Position numbers and translations under genes: made by a program. The notes below the pieces were generated by a model. That model searched no databases, was not told where the DNA came from, and was given only the letters and a program-made list of their open reading frames with translations. Shown here piece after piece: positions 42,894 through 54,060 of a DNA stretch of 58,000 nucleotides (positions within the stretch are counted from its first letter, which is position 1; the number at the start of each line of letters is the position of its first letter). This DNA comes from Adiantum capillus-veneris (lineage: Eukaryota; Streptophyta; Polypodiopsida; Polypodiales; Pteridaceae), in NCBI GenBank assembly GCA_014529385.2, contig CM043968.1, positions 28,919,513-28,977,512 of the forward strand, read 5' to 3'.

Positions 42894-42911
42894 TGACGCG
42901 GTTGCCGGGGA
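42894..42911 (+). other. R primer binding site (tRNA-Asp type)
   Basis: TGACGCGGTTGCCGGGGA is 16 of 18 identical to the complement of plant tRNA-Asp 3' end (TGGCGCCGTTGCCGGGGA), one base after the LTR. This primer is typical of Tat/Athila-type Ty3 elements and unlike the other elements here. Confidence 0.82.
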
Positions 42912-43206
42912 TACAAGGACTTAGGTAGGTATTCCTACTAACACTCGTGTGATGATTGCTTGCTTTAGTTTCCGCTAAAGAAAGCATTTTTCTTAAGTGG
43001 ATCCGGAAGAGGTTATTCCGCGATCAAGTGGATAGCCAGGAAGCGTGTGTGTTGCTGAGGGTCTGCGACTAGGTAGATTTAGTTAGGATTTGTAGATTAG
43101 AGTAGTTGTTGGTGGTCGAGTGGTTTGTGAGGTGATAAAAGCATTTGCTAGTCTGTGTGTGGCATTGAAGCGTTTTTCTACTCATAGATACAAAACCCCA
43201 TATTAT
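42912..43206 (+). other. R leader, first part
   Basis: No gene. It ends with the target duplication ATTAT (43202-43206) of copia T. Confidence 0.7.
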
Positions 43207-43433
43207 TGTTGGAATTAGGGTTGCAGAGAAACGCACACAGTTTGGAGAAGACTAAGGAAGCTCAAGGCACACGATAGAGAGTGTGTTACTGAGTGTGCAA
43301 TTAAAAGATAGATAGTCCTAGAGTGATGGGCATATATACAATGCTCGCGGGAAAAAACCTTCTAAAGATGGAAAAAATGCCCTGGCGGTCCTAATGTGTT
43401 CACACACATCACTACCACATGTATATGGTAACA
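43207..43433 (-). repeat. Copia T 3' LTR
   Basis: 227 bp. Minus strand TGTTACCATATACATGTGG to CCTAATTCCAACA. Confidence 0.95.
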
Positions 43434-43508
43434 AATACCCCGTGGAGTTATGCGGTGAACGAGAGCTGGCACATGAGTAAAGGGAAGTGCCATGCCCTGA
43501 GGGCATGA

Positions 43509-44396
43509 TTAGTCCACAAAGGGGAGTAAGCCCAAAGATTTGCGGAAAGCTTCAAGCTTCTCACGAGACAATGCCTTTGTGAAAATATCTGCAAGGTTTT
43601 CCTGTTTTGGCACATAAGCCAAGCTGATCTCTCCTGCTGAGAGCCTCTCCCTGACATAGTGGTAATGCACCTCAATGTGCTTTGTGAAAGCATGAAAAAT
43701 TGGGTTCCTCACAATTGCCAATGCGCTCTGACTGTCAGTGTACATAGTGTTGGCAGTGTCCTGTCTAACACCCAAATCAGCCATAAGGCGTTTGAGCCAT
43801 ACACACTCAACCGTAGCTGTGAAGACTGCCCTGTACTTAGCCTCACAACTTGAAGTGGCCATAGTAGGTTGCTTCTTGCTCAACCATGATATACATGAAC
43901 TGCCAGGCATGAAACAAAAACCGCTTGTGGACACTCTCGTGTCAAAACAACCAGCCCAATCTGAGTCCAAAAAATCATGTAAGTCTGGCGGGAATGATCC
44001 CCCCTTGGGATAAAACAAGCCACGATGTAAAGTGCCACTAATGTAGCGGAAAATCCTCTTGACAGCCTGTCAATGCTTAGACCCTGGGCTATGCATAAAT
44101 CTGCTGACCTGTGAGACTGCAAATTGAATATCCGGCCTCGTGTTGCATACATAAATGAGGCAGCCAATAGCAGTTTGATAAAGAGTGACATCATCAGGAT
44201 TTCCAGCATCATGTAGACTCACCTTCAAATCTGTTTCCATGGGAGTGGCAATAGGTTTGCAATCCACAAGTCCAAACTTACATGGCAATGTCTAATGTAA
44301 CTTTTCTGACACAAGGCAATACCACCATCACATTGCTTAAACAGTATACCCAAGTAATGATGCAACAATGCCAAATCTTTCATCTTGAAAGTAGCG
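43509..44396 (-). pseudogene. Copia T second copy: RT end and RNase H
   Basis: The frame 44288-44070 has TRPDIQFAVSQVSRFMHSPGSKH. The frame 44018-43509 has the RNase H motifs SDWAGCFDTRVSTSGFCF, SSCEAKYRAVFTATVECVWLK, TDSQSALAIVRNPIFHA and DIFTKALSREKLEAF. One break lies between them. Close in sequence to 46488-45758. Confidence 0.9.
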
Positions 44397-44397
44397 T

Positions 44398-45522
44398 TCA
44401 ATCAGCCTTAAATTCAACAATATGTCTCTCATTTGGTCCAGTGATCAGCAAATTATCGACATAAAGAACCACAATGAGAAGTACATCACCCTCACGCTTT
44501 ACATACAATGTGCTTTCTGTTGGACTGCTACGAAAGCTTCGTTTGACCAAATGAGTGTTAGCTTTCTCATACCAAGCACGAGGAGATTGCTTCAACCCAT
44601 ACAAAGCCTTCTTACATCTGCACACTTTGTCCTCTTGTCCTTTTATGACAAAACTGCGAGGCTGCGTTACATAAACTTCCTCAAATATGTCACCATTCAA
44701 GAAAGCACTAACAATGTCTGATTGATGTACATCCCAACCAAAATGAGCTGCCAATGCACATAGAAAATGCATAGTAGTCATACGACAAGTGGGAGCAAAA
44801 GTCTCTTTATAATCTATGCCTTTTTGCTGTGCATAATCCTTTGCAACAAGTCGAGCCTTATGGCGATCGATCTCAACATCTGGCTCGCGTTTCAACTTGT
44901 AAACCCACTTCGTACCAATGGCCTTTTTGCCAGGAGGCAAATCACATAAAGTCCATGTGTTACTTTCTATAAGTGCATCATATTCTGATTGCACGGCAGC
45001 CATCCAATTTTCTGAATTCTGTGCTTCATCAAAAGACAGAGGCTCCTCAACATCATGTAAGCTAGACACAACCAAAGCATAACAATCTGGTGCATAAGAT
45101 GCATGGTGAGAGCCTGAACGAGTACGACTAGACAAAGGTGCATCCAATTTACTGTCACGCAAAGTGTGCACCAACCATTTTGGCATACCTCTAGCCTGCT
45201 CATTTTCAGCCCTTTCCTCATCAAGTACATCATGTACATCTGCATCAGTAATAGGCTGATCTGTAACATCTTCAGAAACCCCCATACGCTGTACATTTGC
45301 CATATTGGAATTTACATTCGTATTTCCACCACTGAAAAGAGGCAACAAAGTGTCATAAATGTCCTGTGAGCTTACATTATTGTCTCTAGTACATGACAGC
45401 AAGGGCTGAACATAATCTTTCACAAACACTACATCCCGTGAAACCAGAATACATTTTGGTTGCGGATGATACAGAGAAACGCACACAGCTTGGAGAAGAC
45501 GAAGGAAGCTCAAGGCACACAA
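44398..45522 (-). CDS. Copia T second copy: LTR-RT fusion frame, 374 codons
   Basis: An uninterrupted frame that starts with ATG inside the truncated LTR (MCALSFLRLLQAVCVSL) and passes at about 45471 directly into RT-linker sequence (YHPQPKCILVSRDVVF). It continues through ENWMAAVQSEYDALIESNTW, GTKWVYKLKRE, ARLVAKDYAQQKGIDYKETFAP, VSAFLNGDIFEEVYV and KALYGLKQSPRAWYEK to the catalytic box, which reads YVDN instead of YVDD. It ends at FKAD. The missing Asp should kill polymerase activity. The in-frame join is notable because the upstream LTR could supply a promoter. Confidence 0.85.
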   Translation of the reverse strand: MCALSFLRLLQAVCVSLYHPQPKCILVSRDVVFVKDYVQPLLSCTRDNNVSSQDIYDTLLPLFSGGNTNVNSNMANVQRMGVSEDVTDQPITDADVHDVLDEERAENEQARGMPKWLVHTLRDSKLDAPLSSRTRSGSHHASYAPDCYALVVSSLHDVEEPLSFDEAQNSENWMAAVQSEYDALIESNTWTLCDLPPGKKAIGTKWVYKLKREPDVEIDRHKARLVAKDYAQQKGIDYKETFAPTCRMTTMHFLCALAAHFGWDVHQSDIVSAFLNGDIFEEVYVTQPRSFVIKGQEDKVCRCKKALYGLKQSPRAWYEKANTHLVKRSFRSSPTESTLYVKREGDVLLIVVLYVDNLLITGPNERHIVEFKAD

Positions 45523-45687
45523 TAGAGAGTGTGTTTCTTAGTATACAATGGAAATATGGATAGCCCTAGAGTGATGGGCGTATATAAAATGCACGGCGAA
45601 AAAAACCTCTTAAAGAGGGGAAAAAATGCCCCGGCGGTCCTAGTGTGTTCACACACATCACTACCACATGTATATGGTAACAAATCC
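45472..45687 (-). repeat. Copia T middle LTR, truncated
   Basis: Minus strand from TGTTACCATATACATG to GCGTTTCTCTG. It lacks the last bases (CAACCCTAATTCCAACA) and any primer site. It serves as 3' end of the full unit and as 5' edge of the partial unit. Confidence 0.92.
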
Positions 45688-45757
45688 CCCCTGAAGTGAT
45701 GCGGTGAACGAGAGCTGGCACATGAGTAAAGGGAAGTGCCATGCCCTAAGGACATGA

Positions 45758-46488
45758 TCAGTCCACAAAGGGGAGTAAGCCCAAAGCTTTGCTGAAAGCT
45801 TCAAGCTTCTCACGAGACAATGACTTTGTCAAAAGATCTGCAAGGTTGTCCTGTGTTGGCACATAAGCCAAGATGATCTCTCCTGCTGAGAGTTTCTCCC
45901 TGACATAGTGGTAATGCACCTCAATGTGCTTTGTGCGAGCATGAAAAACTGGGTTCCTGGCAACTGCCAATGTGCTCTGACTGTCAGTGTACATAGTGTT
46001 GGCAGTGTCCTGTCTAACACCCAAATCAGCCATAAGGCGTTTGAGCCATACACACTCAACCGTAGCTGTGAAGACTGTCCTGTACTCAGCCTCACAACTT
46101 GAAGTGGCCAGAGTAGGTTGCTTCTTGCTCAACCATGATATACATGAATTGCCAAGCATGAAACAAAAACCACTTGTGGACACTCTCGTGTCAAAACAAC
46201 CAGCCCAATCTGAGTCCGAAAAAGCATGTAAGTCTCGTGGCAATGATCCCCTCTTGGGATAAAACAAGCCAAGATGTAAAGTGCCACTAAGGTAGCGGAA
46301 AATCCTCTTGAGAGCCTGTCAATGCTTAGACCCTGGGCTATGCATAAATCTGCTGACCTGTGAGACTGCAAACTGAATATCCGGCCTCGTGTTGCATACA
46401 TAAATGAGGCAGCCAATAGCAGTTTGATAAAGAGTGACATCAGCAGGATCGCCAGCATCATGTAACTTAACTTCAAACCCGTTTCCAT
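45758..46488 (-). pseudogene. Copia T first copy: RT end and RNase H
   Basis: 46267-45758 is open for 169 codons with SDSDWAGCFDTRVSTSGFCF, SSCEAEYRTVFTATVECVWLK, TDSQSTLAVARNPVFHA and ADLLTKSLSREKLEAF. Upstream, NTRPDIQFAVSQVSRFMHSPGSKH lies in another frame. Near-intact RNase H. Confidence 0.9.
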
Positions 46489-46555
46489 GGGAGTGACAAT
46501 AGGTTTCTATGTAACTTTTATGACACAAGGCAATGCCACCATCACACTGCTTAAA

Positions 46556-47501
46556 CTATATACCCAAGTAATGATGCAACAGCCCCAAATCTTTCATCTT
46601 GAAAGTGGCATTCAAATCAGCCTTAAATTCAACAATATGTCTCTCATTTGGTCCAGTGATCAGCAAATCATCGACATAAAGAACCACAATGAGAAGTACA
46701 TCACCCTCACGCTTTACATACAATGTGCTTTCTGTTGGACTGTTACGAAAGCCTCGTTTAACCAAATGAGTGTCAGCTTTCTCATACCAAGCATGAGGAG
46801 ATTGCTTCAACCCATACAAAGCCTTCTTACATCTGCACACTTTGTCCTCTTGTCCTTTTATGACAAAACCGCGAGGGTTGCGTTACATAAACTTCCTCAA
46901 ATCTGTCACCATTCAAGAAAGCACTAACAATGTATGATTGATGTACATCCCAACCAAAATGAGCTGCCAATGTACATAGAAAATGCACAGTAGTCATACG
47001 ACAAGTGGGAGCAAAAGTCTCTTTATAATCTATGCCTTTTTGCTGTGCATAATCCTTTGCAACAAGTCGAGCCTTATGGCGATCGACCTCACCATCTGGC
47101 TTGCGTTTCAACTTGTAAACCCACTTCGTACCAATGGCCTTTTTGCCAGGAGGCAAATCACATAAAGTCCATGTGTCATTTTTTATAAGTGCATCGTATT
47201 CTGATTGCATGGCAGGCATCCAATTTTCTGAATTCTGTGCTTCATCAAAAGACAGAGGCTCCTCAACATAATGTAAGCTAGACACAGCCAAAGCATAACA
47301 ATCTGATGCATAAGATGCATGGTGAGAGCTTGAACAAGTACTACTAGACAAAGGTGCATCCAATTTACTGTCACACAAAGTGTGCACCAGCCATTTTGGC
47401 ATACCTCTAGCATGCTCATTTTCAGCCCTTTCCTCATCAAGTACATTTTGTACATCTGCATCAGCAATAGGCTGATCTGTAACATTTTCAGAAACCCCCA
47501 T
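46556..47501 (-). pseudogene. Copia T first copy: reverse transcriptase
   Basis: 47501-46827 has ENWMPAMQSEYDALIKNDTW, GTKWVYKLKRKPDGEVDRHK and VSAFLNGDRFEEVYV. A frameshift at about 46870 is followed by 46840-46556 with KKALYGLKQSPHAWYEK and the intact catalytic box LYVDDLLITG. It shares about 95% with the second copy by eye. Confidence 0.92.
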
Positions 47502-47527
47502 AGGCTGTACATTTGCCTCATTGGAAA

Positions 47528-48450
47528 TTACATTCGTATTTCAACCACTGAAAGAGGCAACAAAGTGTCATAAATGTCCTGTGAGCTTACATTATTGTCT
47601 CTAGTACATGACAGCAAGGGCTGAACAGAATCTTCCACAAACACTACATCCCGTGAAACTAGAATACGCTTTGTTTGCGGATGATATAACCTATAACTTG
47701 CTTTCAGCACTATAACCAAAAAATACATTTGACAACCTTATCATCCAATTTTTTGTGTTGTGTTTGTGGCACCAAAGCATATGCAAAACATCCAAAAACA
47801 TGCATGTGCTTAATAGAAGGCTTTCTATCATGCCATGCTTCATATGGAGTAATAGACTGCAAAGCTTTTGTAGGACACCTGTTAAGTACATAAGTGGCAC
47901 ACATGATGGCCTCAAGCCAAAAAGAATGCGAAAAAGCTTGACTTTTGACCATACATTGTGCCATTTCCGTCAGTGACCTGTTTTCCCTCTCAGCAACACC
48001 ATTTTGTTGAGGTGTATAAGACACTGTATATTGGTGTTTTATCCCACGACTAGCCAGAAATGCATTGAACTCATGAGACATATACTCCCCCCCTCGATTG
48101 GAACGGAGGGTGCCCATAGTACATTTCGAGACATTTTTAGCCATAGCCAGAAATTGTTTGAAGCACGTAAAAACTTCGGACTTTGCTTTAAGCGGAGATA
48201 CCCATGCATGCCTGGAGTGATCATCAATGAAAGTCACAAAGTAAAGGTAATTGCCGAAGGACGAAGTTTGCATGGGCCCACAAACATCACTATGCACAAG
48301 CTGCAACCTGCATGTGGCCCGATTTGAACCATCCTTTAGAAACTTAGAACGCTGCATCGTACCCAAAATACAGCCCTCACAAACATGTTTGATAGGTGCT
48401 GCAAGAGGCGGCAAAGAAGCAACCATATCAAATTTCTGCAAACGCAGCAA
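47528..48450 (-). pseudogene. Copia T integrase
   Basis: LLRLQKFD and CEGCILGTMQRSKF form the pre-integrase zinc end. The core has QLVHSDVCGPM, YFVTFIDDHSRHAWV, LRSNRGGEYMSHEF (D-N-G-G-E box, with N-R for N-G's usual D) and YTPQQNGVAERENR. VFGCFAYALVP and KCIFL follow. One frameshift at about 47712 precedes the linker LYHPQTKRILVSRDVVF (47700-47640). Confidence 0.92.
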
Positions 48451-48461
48451 ACTGGCAAAAT

Positions 48462-49750
48462 TCAGATGACCAAAACGTGCATGCCAAAGTTTTGCATCAG
48501 ATGTACATAAAGTGCATCAACAAGTGTGAAAGAACTGCCATTAGCAGTAATAAGCACAATCTTTCCAACTCCTTGAACCGGATAAGAGGCATTGTTGGCA
48601 CAAGTGAGTGAATTCCCATGAGGGACAGACTCGAGAGAGATGAACAATTCACGATATGAGGTAATGTGCTTTGTAGCACCACTGTCGAAATACCACACAT
48701 GTGAATCTGCAGCAATTGACAAGCATGCATAATGGAAAGCAGGATTGTAAGTGCACTCTGTGCTAAAAGCCCATTCTGCATCAACATCAGCAACACAGTC
48801 TCCTTTCACAGAAGACTGAACAATGGCTGCATTTGTAGTGGAACCAGCATTTGCAGTGGAACCACCCTCTTTCTTCTTAGCCTCTTTGGCCTTCAACTTA
48901 GGACACGACTTGATCAAGTGATCATTAGCTTTACAATAATGGCAATGCATCTTCTTTTTGCCCTTATCACCAGAATTTCCATACGAAGTGCTGCCAACAG
49001 AAGCATTAGGAACAGAAGTTTTGCCACTCGCAGCAGAACCATAAAAAGTGGTTGCATTGCTGGTACCACCCTTTCTTTGAGAAGCAATAAAAGCCTGTTC
49101 AACTGCATGTTGTCTAGTCGTATTTTTTTTGGAAAGTGACTCTTGCAACAGCAATGTGCATAACGCATCAAGCTTGACAACTTCTGGATTTCCTTGGGTC
49201 ATAAGTCTCCAAGTACAAGCAAAAGTCTGGTAAGAATCTGGTAATGCATCAAGAACAATCTGCACAAGGGAACTATCTGAAATGACTTCACCTGCAAAAA
49301 TAAGTTGCTCATTGATATCCTTTATCATCTTCCTCATGCATAATCTTCGACTCTAGTTCTTTATGCATCAATTTTAGCCTCATTGCGACTTGCATAAAGA
49401 CCAACCAAAATATCCCAAGCATGTCTTGTAGATTTTGCAAAACGGATGTGAGGAACAATGGTGCGCTTTATAGACAACGCAATCAATGCATGAGCCTGCG
49501 CATCCTTTACATCCCAATGAGCTTGTTCTACCATAGGCAAAACAACTTTAATAGTAGCAAGACTTGCAACATCCTCAACATCGCCTGCATCCACAAAACC
49601 AGGACGTACATCAATGCCCTGCACAATATTCCAGACACCGTTTGACACAAGAACATGTTGCATCATGTAAGCCCACATAGGGTAATTGTCGCCATCCAGC
49701 CTGTCCTCAGCAGCAAACATCTTGAACACATCTGTGTTGTTGTCAGCCAT
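48462..49750 (-). pseudogene. Copia T gag and protease
   Basis: Starts MADNNTDVFKMFAAEDRLDG and runs to 49361 with TRHAWDILVGLYASRNEAK. A one-base-type break follows, then 49337-48462 with LLQESLSKKN, the knuckle CHYCKANDHLIKSC and the protease site WYFDSGATKHITSYRELF (catalytic D intact). The end runs into the pre-integrase motif LWHARFGHLNFASL after another frame change. Confidence 0.92.
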
Positions 49751-50097
49751 GGTAAATGCTGCACCTGATGTGAAAACTGCTCAAAAAGAGGAGAAATGAA
49801 GCGGGAACAACACGTGCTATATAGCACAAACCGTAGAGGACTGTAAGGCACCTGTTATGGAGAAAATGGCACTGACAAAAATTCTGCACAAAATGACGAA
49901 ATAGCTTGTGCAGCCTGCCAATAGTGGAAACGGAGGCCGAAATGAGCTCGAATCAAAAATCCGAGCAGACTAAGCTCTATGAGATCTCCCGATTTTTTTT
50001 TCGACTTGTGAACGCTTGCCAAACCTCACTGTAATCGAAGAAAGTGAGCAAGCGTGTGCTGGAGCAGCTAGTGACTAAGCCCGGGAGGACGTAACCT
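49751..50097 (-). other. Copia T leader
   Basis: Noncoding leader between the primer site and gag. Part of it (49925-50097) is shared with the fragment at 22151-22358. Confidence 0.75.
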
Positions 50098-50109
50098 GCT
50101 CTGATACCA
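50098..50109 (-). other. Copia T primer binding site (tRNA-iMet)
   Basis: Plus GCTCTGATACCA, two bases inside the 5' LTR. Confidence 0.93.
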
Positions 50110-50111
50110 AT

Positions 50112-50338
50112 TGTTGGAATTAGGGTTGCAGAGAAACGCACACAGCTTGGAGAAATCTAAGGAAGCTCAAGGCACACAATAGAGAGTGTGTTACTTAGTG
50201 TGCAATGGAAAGATAGATAGTCCTAGAGTGATGGGCGCATATACAATGCTCAAGGGGAAAAACCTCCTAAAGAGGGAAAAAATGCCCCAGCGGTCCTAGT
50301 GTGTTCACACACATCACTACCACATGTATATGGTAATA
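50112..50338 (-). repeat. Copia T 5' LTR
   Basis: 227 bp. The outer end reads (minus) TATTACC in place of TGTTACC, a mutation of the terminal TG. The ATTAT duplication follows at 50339-50343. Confidence 0.92.
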
Positions 50339-50343
50339 ATTAT

Positions 50344-52680
50344 TTGTAGGAGTAGCTTTAGGTAAGTGATTTGATTTTGATCTAGAGCTATTCATCATTG
50401 ATCTGTTTGTTAAGTGCTTGTTTGCATTTGAAATCACCAAAAAGTCTGTTTTTGAGGGAAAAAATGCAATGAACAAGTGTTGACATTTTTGCATGACTAA
50501 TTGGTGCTGAGCAAATAAGAGAGCATGTGCAAGAGTTCTGTGTACAAAAACTGTGAAATTTTGTAAACTTAGACTTTACACGTGTATAAAGTCTCAAGGG
50601 ACATCTGGAAACCAAAACTAAAAATTTTGACTGCACCGGTGTGTTTAGAAGGGGAGTTTTACCCCAAGTATACATTGAAACTAGAGTTTTGACCAACTCT
50701 AGACACCCAAAAGACAAAAGACGGAGTGTCTGCAAACAACAAAAAATAGAAGAACTTGTGATTCTGAGCATATTTTTACATGAAAATTAGCAAGAGTGCT
50801 TGAAAACTAGTGCTACAGACCTGGGGATGCTTGTCAATGAATTCCCAAAAATTCATCAGCAAACATCATTACGCATATGATGTCTCAAGGATATTCTGGC
50901 AGTAATTTTGAACTTTTGACATTATACCCATGTTCTGCATGTTGTGTTGAGCACAACCATCAAATCTCATGTCATTTGGACTTATAGACTGAGAGTTAAG
51001 GGGATTTTACTCTTTCAGAGGATTTCCTTGTGAAAGTGATGATTTTGTGCATTTTTGACATCCAAAATTTGTTGTGAGCATATATTCTTGATCTACACGC
51101 CAAGGGGAACCTCTGGTAGAAACGTAACTAAAATCTTAGCAAAAGACATCATACGCGTATGATGTCTTAGAGGCCAGATTTGAGGTAAAAAGTTACAATG
51201 AGTGTACCCTTGTGATCTACAGCATTTAAGGAGCATATAGGCCAAATTTCAACAAATTTGGATCACTTTTGGGCTTGCAAAGACCATAAGACACAACTAG
51301 ACAAGTGAATGCTTGTAATGGCCATAACTTACGCAAAAAGTGTGTTGTGGGGTTGCCAGTGTGGAGAGGAACCTCTGGAGTGAAATTCACTTCATTCTGA
51401 TTAGTTAGACATCATACGCGTATGATGTCTAAAGGGAACTTCTAAAGACTAGAATTGAGATCTGAGCTTACTAGGGTGTTAAGCACAACAAGACAAGCTT
51501 ACTCACCAAATTTTGTCCAAATCTGAGCACTTCGACTTCATACACGTATGATGTCTCAAGGCCATATTTGAAAGTCAAAATTCACTTTTGACCACACAGG
51601 GGGTTGGGAAATGGTTTGTTAAGCTTGCTTGCAAAATTTCATCTCATTTGGACACCTACTTTTGCATGTAAAGAGAATTTTGGAGATACAAGACTGAAAA
51701 CATGAAAAAAAGTGATTTTGAGCAATTTTGACATCCAAAATTTGATGTGATCACATATTCTTCTTGTATGCATGAAAGGTGTATCTTGGGTAGATATATA
51801 AGTGAATTTTGAGCCAGTAGATTTTATACATGTATAAAGTCTCATAGGCCAGATTTGGGTCAATTAGACATTTGAGTATACCTCAGTGTCTTAGAGCATA
51901 AAAGAAGTCCTCACCCAAAATTCCATAGAATTTGGAGCTCTTTTGGGCTTGCAAAGAGCAAAAGATAGAAAACTGCAGATTCAGGCTTTTATTGGTCTTA
52001 ACTTGCTAAAAAATATGTCCAAATTGAATTTTGAAACTTGCTGAGAGTTGCTTGAGTGATAAGGAATCAATGGAACAAAAGTCGCCTCATTCTGCCACAA
52101 AAGACTTTATACGCATATAATGTCTAAAGTGTCAAAATAAAGATCAAATTCACAAACTGCAGTGGGTAGAGGACATCAAGGAGATCTCACATACCAAATT
52201 TGTCAACTTCTGAGCACATAGACATTATATGCGTATGATGTCTCGAATGCCAAATTGGAGGTGAAAACTCACATCGAGCTCACAGAAGTGTTTGCCAGCA
52301 TAAAAGAAGCCTAGTGACCAAGCTTCAACAAATTTGGGTTACATTTGGTCAAGATACAAGAAAAAATCCTTGTTCCTGAAACTGTTTTGAGTGCTGTTTC
52401 AAGTGCAGTTCACCAAAATTGCTCTAACTTTTGATAGACAACCCCAAATTGAGTTAGGTATAGCCAGGAGAAAAGCTTGCGGGCTAAAGTTTTAGGGTAC
52501 CCATAACTAGTTTCCAGAGACCAAAAGAGTCACAAATTCCTGACTTCTGAGGGACCTGACAAAGGGCCAAAGGTGCTTATTAAGGACTATCTTGAAAGTA
52601 GAGAGTGGGCATGACAGTAAGAAAGCTAAGATCATCAGGATGGAAAGACATTCTACCAATCCTTTGGTCGATATGACCAG
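50344..52680 (+). other. R leader, second part, with palindrome array
   Basis: No convincing gene. Degenerate units of about 690 bp (51143-51818 and 51819-52490) repeat, each with three palindromes and with words such as CAAATTTCAACAAATTTGG, TTTTGGGCTTGCAAAGA, AGCATAAAAGAAG and CCAGATTTG. Short minus frames (50267-50771) are shadows. Confidence 0.75.
50571..52243. repeat. Array of eight palindromes in R leader
   Basis: Palindromes with consensus AGACATCATACGCGTATGATGTCT-like arms start at 50571, 50861, 51143, 51405, 51534, 51819, 52102 and 52220. Those at 51143 (26 bp) and 51405 (28 bp) are perfect dyads with core CATCATACGCGTATGATG. The others carry paired or single changes (for example AGACTTTA..TAAAGTCT). 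Spacing is about 290, 282, 262, 129, 285, 283 and 118 bp, giving a three-palindrome unit of about 690 bp. Confidence 0.93.
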
Positions 52681-52689
52681 AGGTATGGC

Positions 52690-53826
52690 GTGTTGAAAAT
52701 GACAATCTATCCACATTTTGACACAAATCCACACAATGCACTAGAAAGAGGTGGATATTTGGTCAATGAAGGACCACGGATACCTCCACCAAACATGAGA
52801 ATTCCAAAAAGGGAGCCACCTGGATTTCCTTCTAGAGCGATAATGAGAGATGAAATGATCACAGAGATGGCAGACATGCCTCTTCAAGTGAATTTGCCTA
52901 ATGGACCATGGTTGTACCCAGATGCAGCCATAGAGCATGACTTTTATAGAGGTGGATTTACGGTCACAACAGGATCATATATACCATCACCACCCCCTAT
53001 AACTTACTCCTATCCAAATCAGAGCAAAATCTAGAGAAGATATGATACTGAGATTGACACACCTTCTTAGAGGAGTGGTTCACCAAGAACCCAACCCACA
53101 ATAAAGCTAGAGGTATCTAGTGAGCAAATGAAGCTTATAGAAGGATTAGCTCACAGACTTGCTCCTCTAGTTAAATCTGACATCCAAGAACCTCTGTGGT
53201 ACGAAATTGAGAGAAAATGGACAAACCATACAAGAGAAGAGTGTTGCTATAGCATGGAATATGCAAGCGAGACCTCCTCCACTTTATACGCTATGGGGAA
53301 TGCACCAGGTCCAGTAGGAGTTGCAAGACCATAGCTTGTCTTAGGACAACAACCTCTACTGCCAAGTGCTAGATACATGCTGATGATGGAAGCATCTAAT
53401 AAACAAAAGTTAGTACCATCTCCAATGTATTATGACAACAAAAGTAGGTACTACCCTTCAAAGAGACAGAAGGTGAGAGAAACACATGGAATGGTGAGGC
53501 CGGTACAACATCCACCTCTTGCGTTTCAACCTGAAAAAAGAAGGTACAAGATGGACGAAAGGACATTGCAGTTCATTGCAAATAGAGGCTTAGCAAGGTC
53601 AAAACCTGTTTATAGCCAAGAGGAACTGGAAGAAGAAGCTCCTCAATCACAGGCAAATTGTCACAAAAGCCGTGGCAACCACTTGGTCAAACAATGTCCT
53701 CATACGAAGATCACTCAAGTAAATGCCTATTGTCTTGATTGTGGTGTCATTCACTTGATCCCCAACTATCGAAAAAATCCAAACCGAGTCATCAAGATTG
53801 CAACGATTGTCTCAGGAATTGTTTAG
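52690..53826 (+). pseudogene. R gag-like region with decayed zinc knuckles
   Basis: Three frames (52690-53034, 53128-53334, 53377-53826) follow one another with stops between. The first is Pro-rich (GPRIPPPNMRIPKREPPGF). The last ends with CHKSRGNHLVKQC and CLDCGVIHLIPNY, which look like two CCHC-type knuckles each with one Cys lost (S, Y). Position after the leader and the knuckles suggest gag. Similarity to a named gag family is not evident, so this is inference. Confidence 0.55.
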
Positions 53827-54060
53827 CTACCCAATAACTCAGAAAATGAAAACGTCGTACCAATTCAGGTAGTTACGAGATCGAAAGCTTGAAAGGAAGC
53901 TAATAAGAACCCAGAGACAGAGAAAACAGAAACTGACGCGAGTCCAAAAATGGGTGAGCCAAAAACCGATGCACATAGTCCAAAAACCAAGAGCAAACAG
54001 AACAGCTGGAAAGCTAGAAAGGCTAGGATGAACGCACATAGGGAATGAGAGAAAAAATCC

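Larger units (their letters stand above)
43207..50338 (-). mobile_element. Copia T, tandem copia element with three LTRs
   Basis: From right to left on the minus strand: 5' LTR (50112-50338), full interior (gag, protease, integrase, RT, RNase H), truncated middle LTR (45472-45687), second partial interior (RT and RNase H only), 3' LTR (43207-43433). One target duplication, ATTAT (43202-43206 and 50339-50343), flanks the whole. So the tandem form arose within one insertion or was inserted as such. Coding frames are long with few breaks, making it one of the younger elements. Confidence 0.93.

Noticed and set aside
43659-46262. Plus-strand frames of 60-99 codons with similar sequence in duplicate
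   Set aside because: Antisense shadows of the two copia T RNase H copies, which explains why they recur.
46983-47165. Frame repeated at 44767-44949
   Set aside because: Antisense of duplicated copia RT.
50571-52243. CRISPR-like array
   Set aside because: Palindromes vary, spacing is long and uneven, the spacers are related to one another, and the context is a plant retrotransposon.
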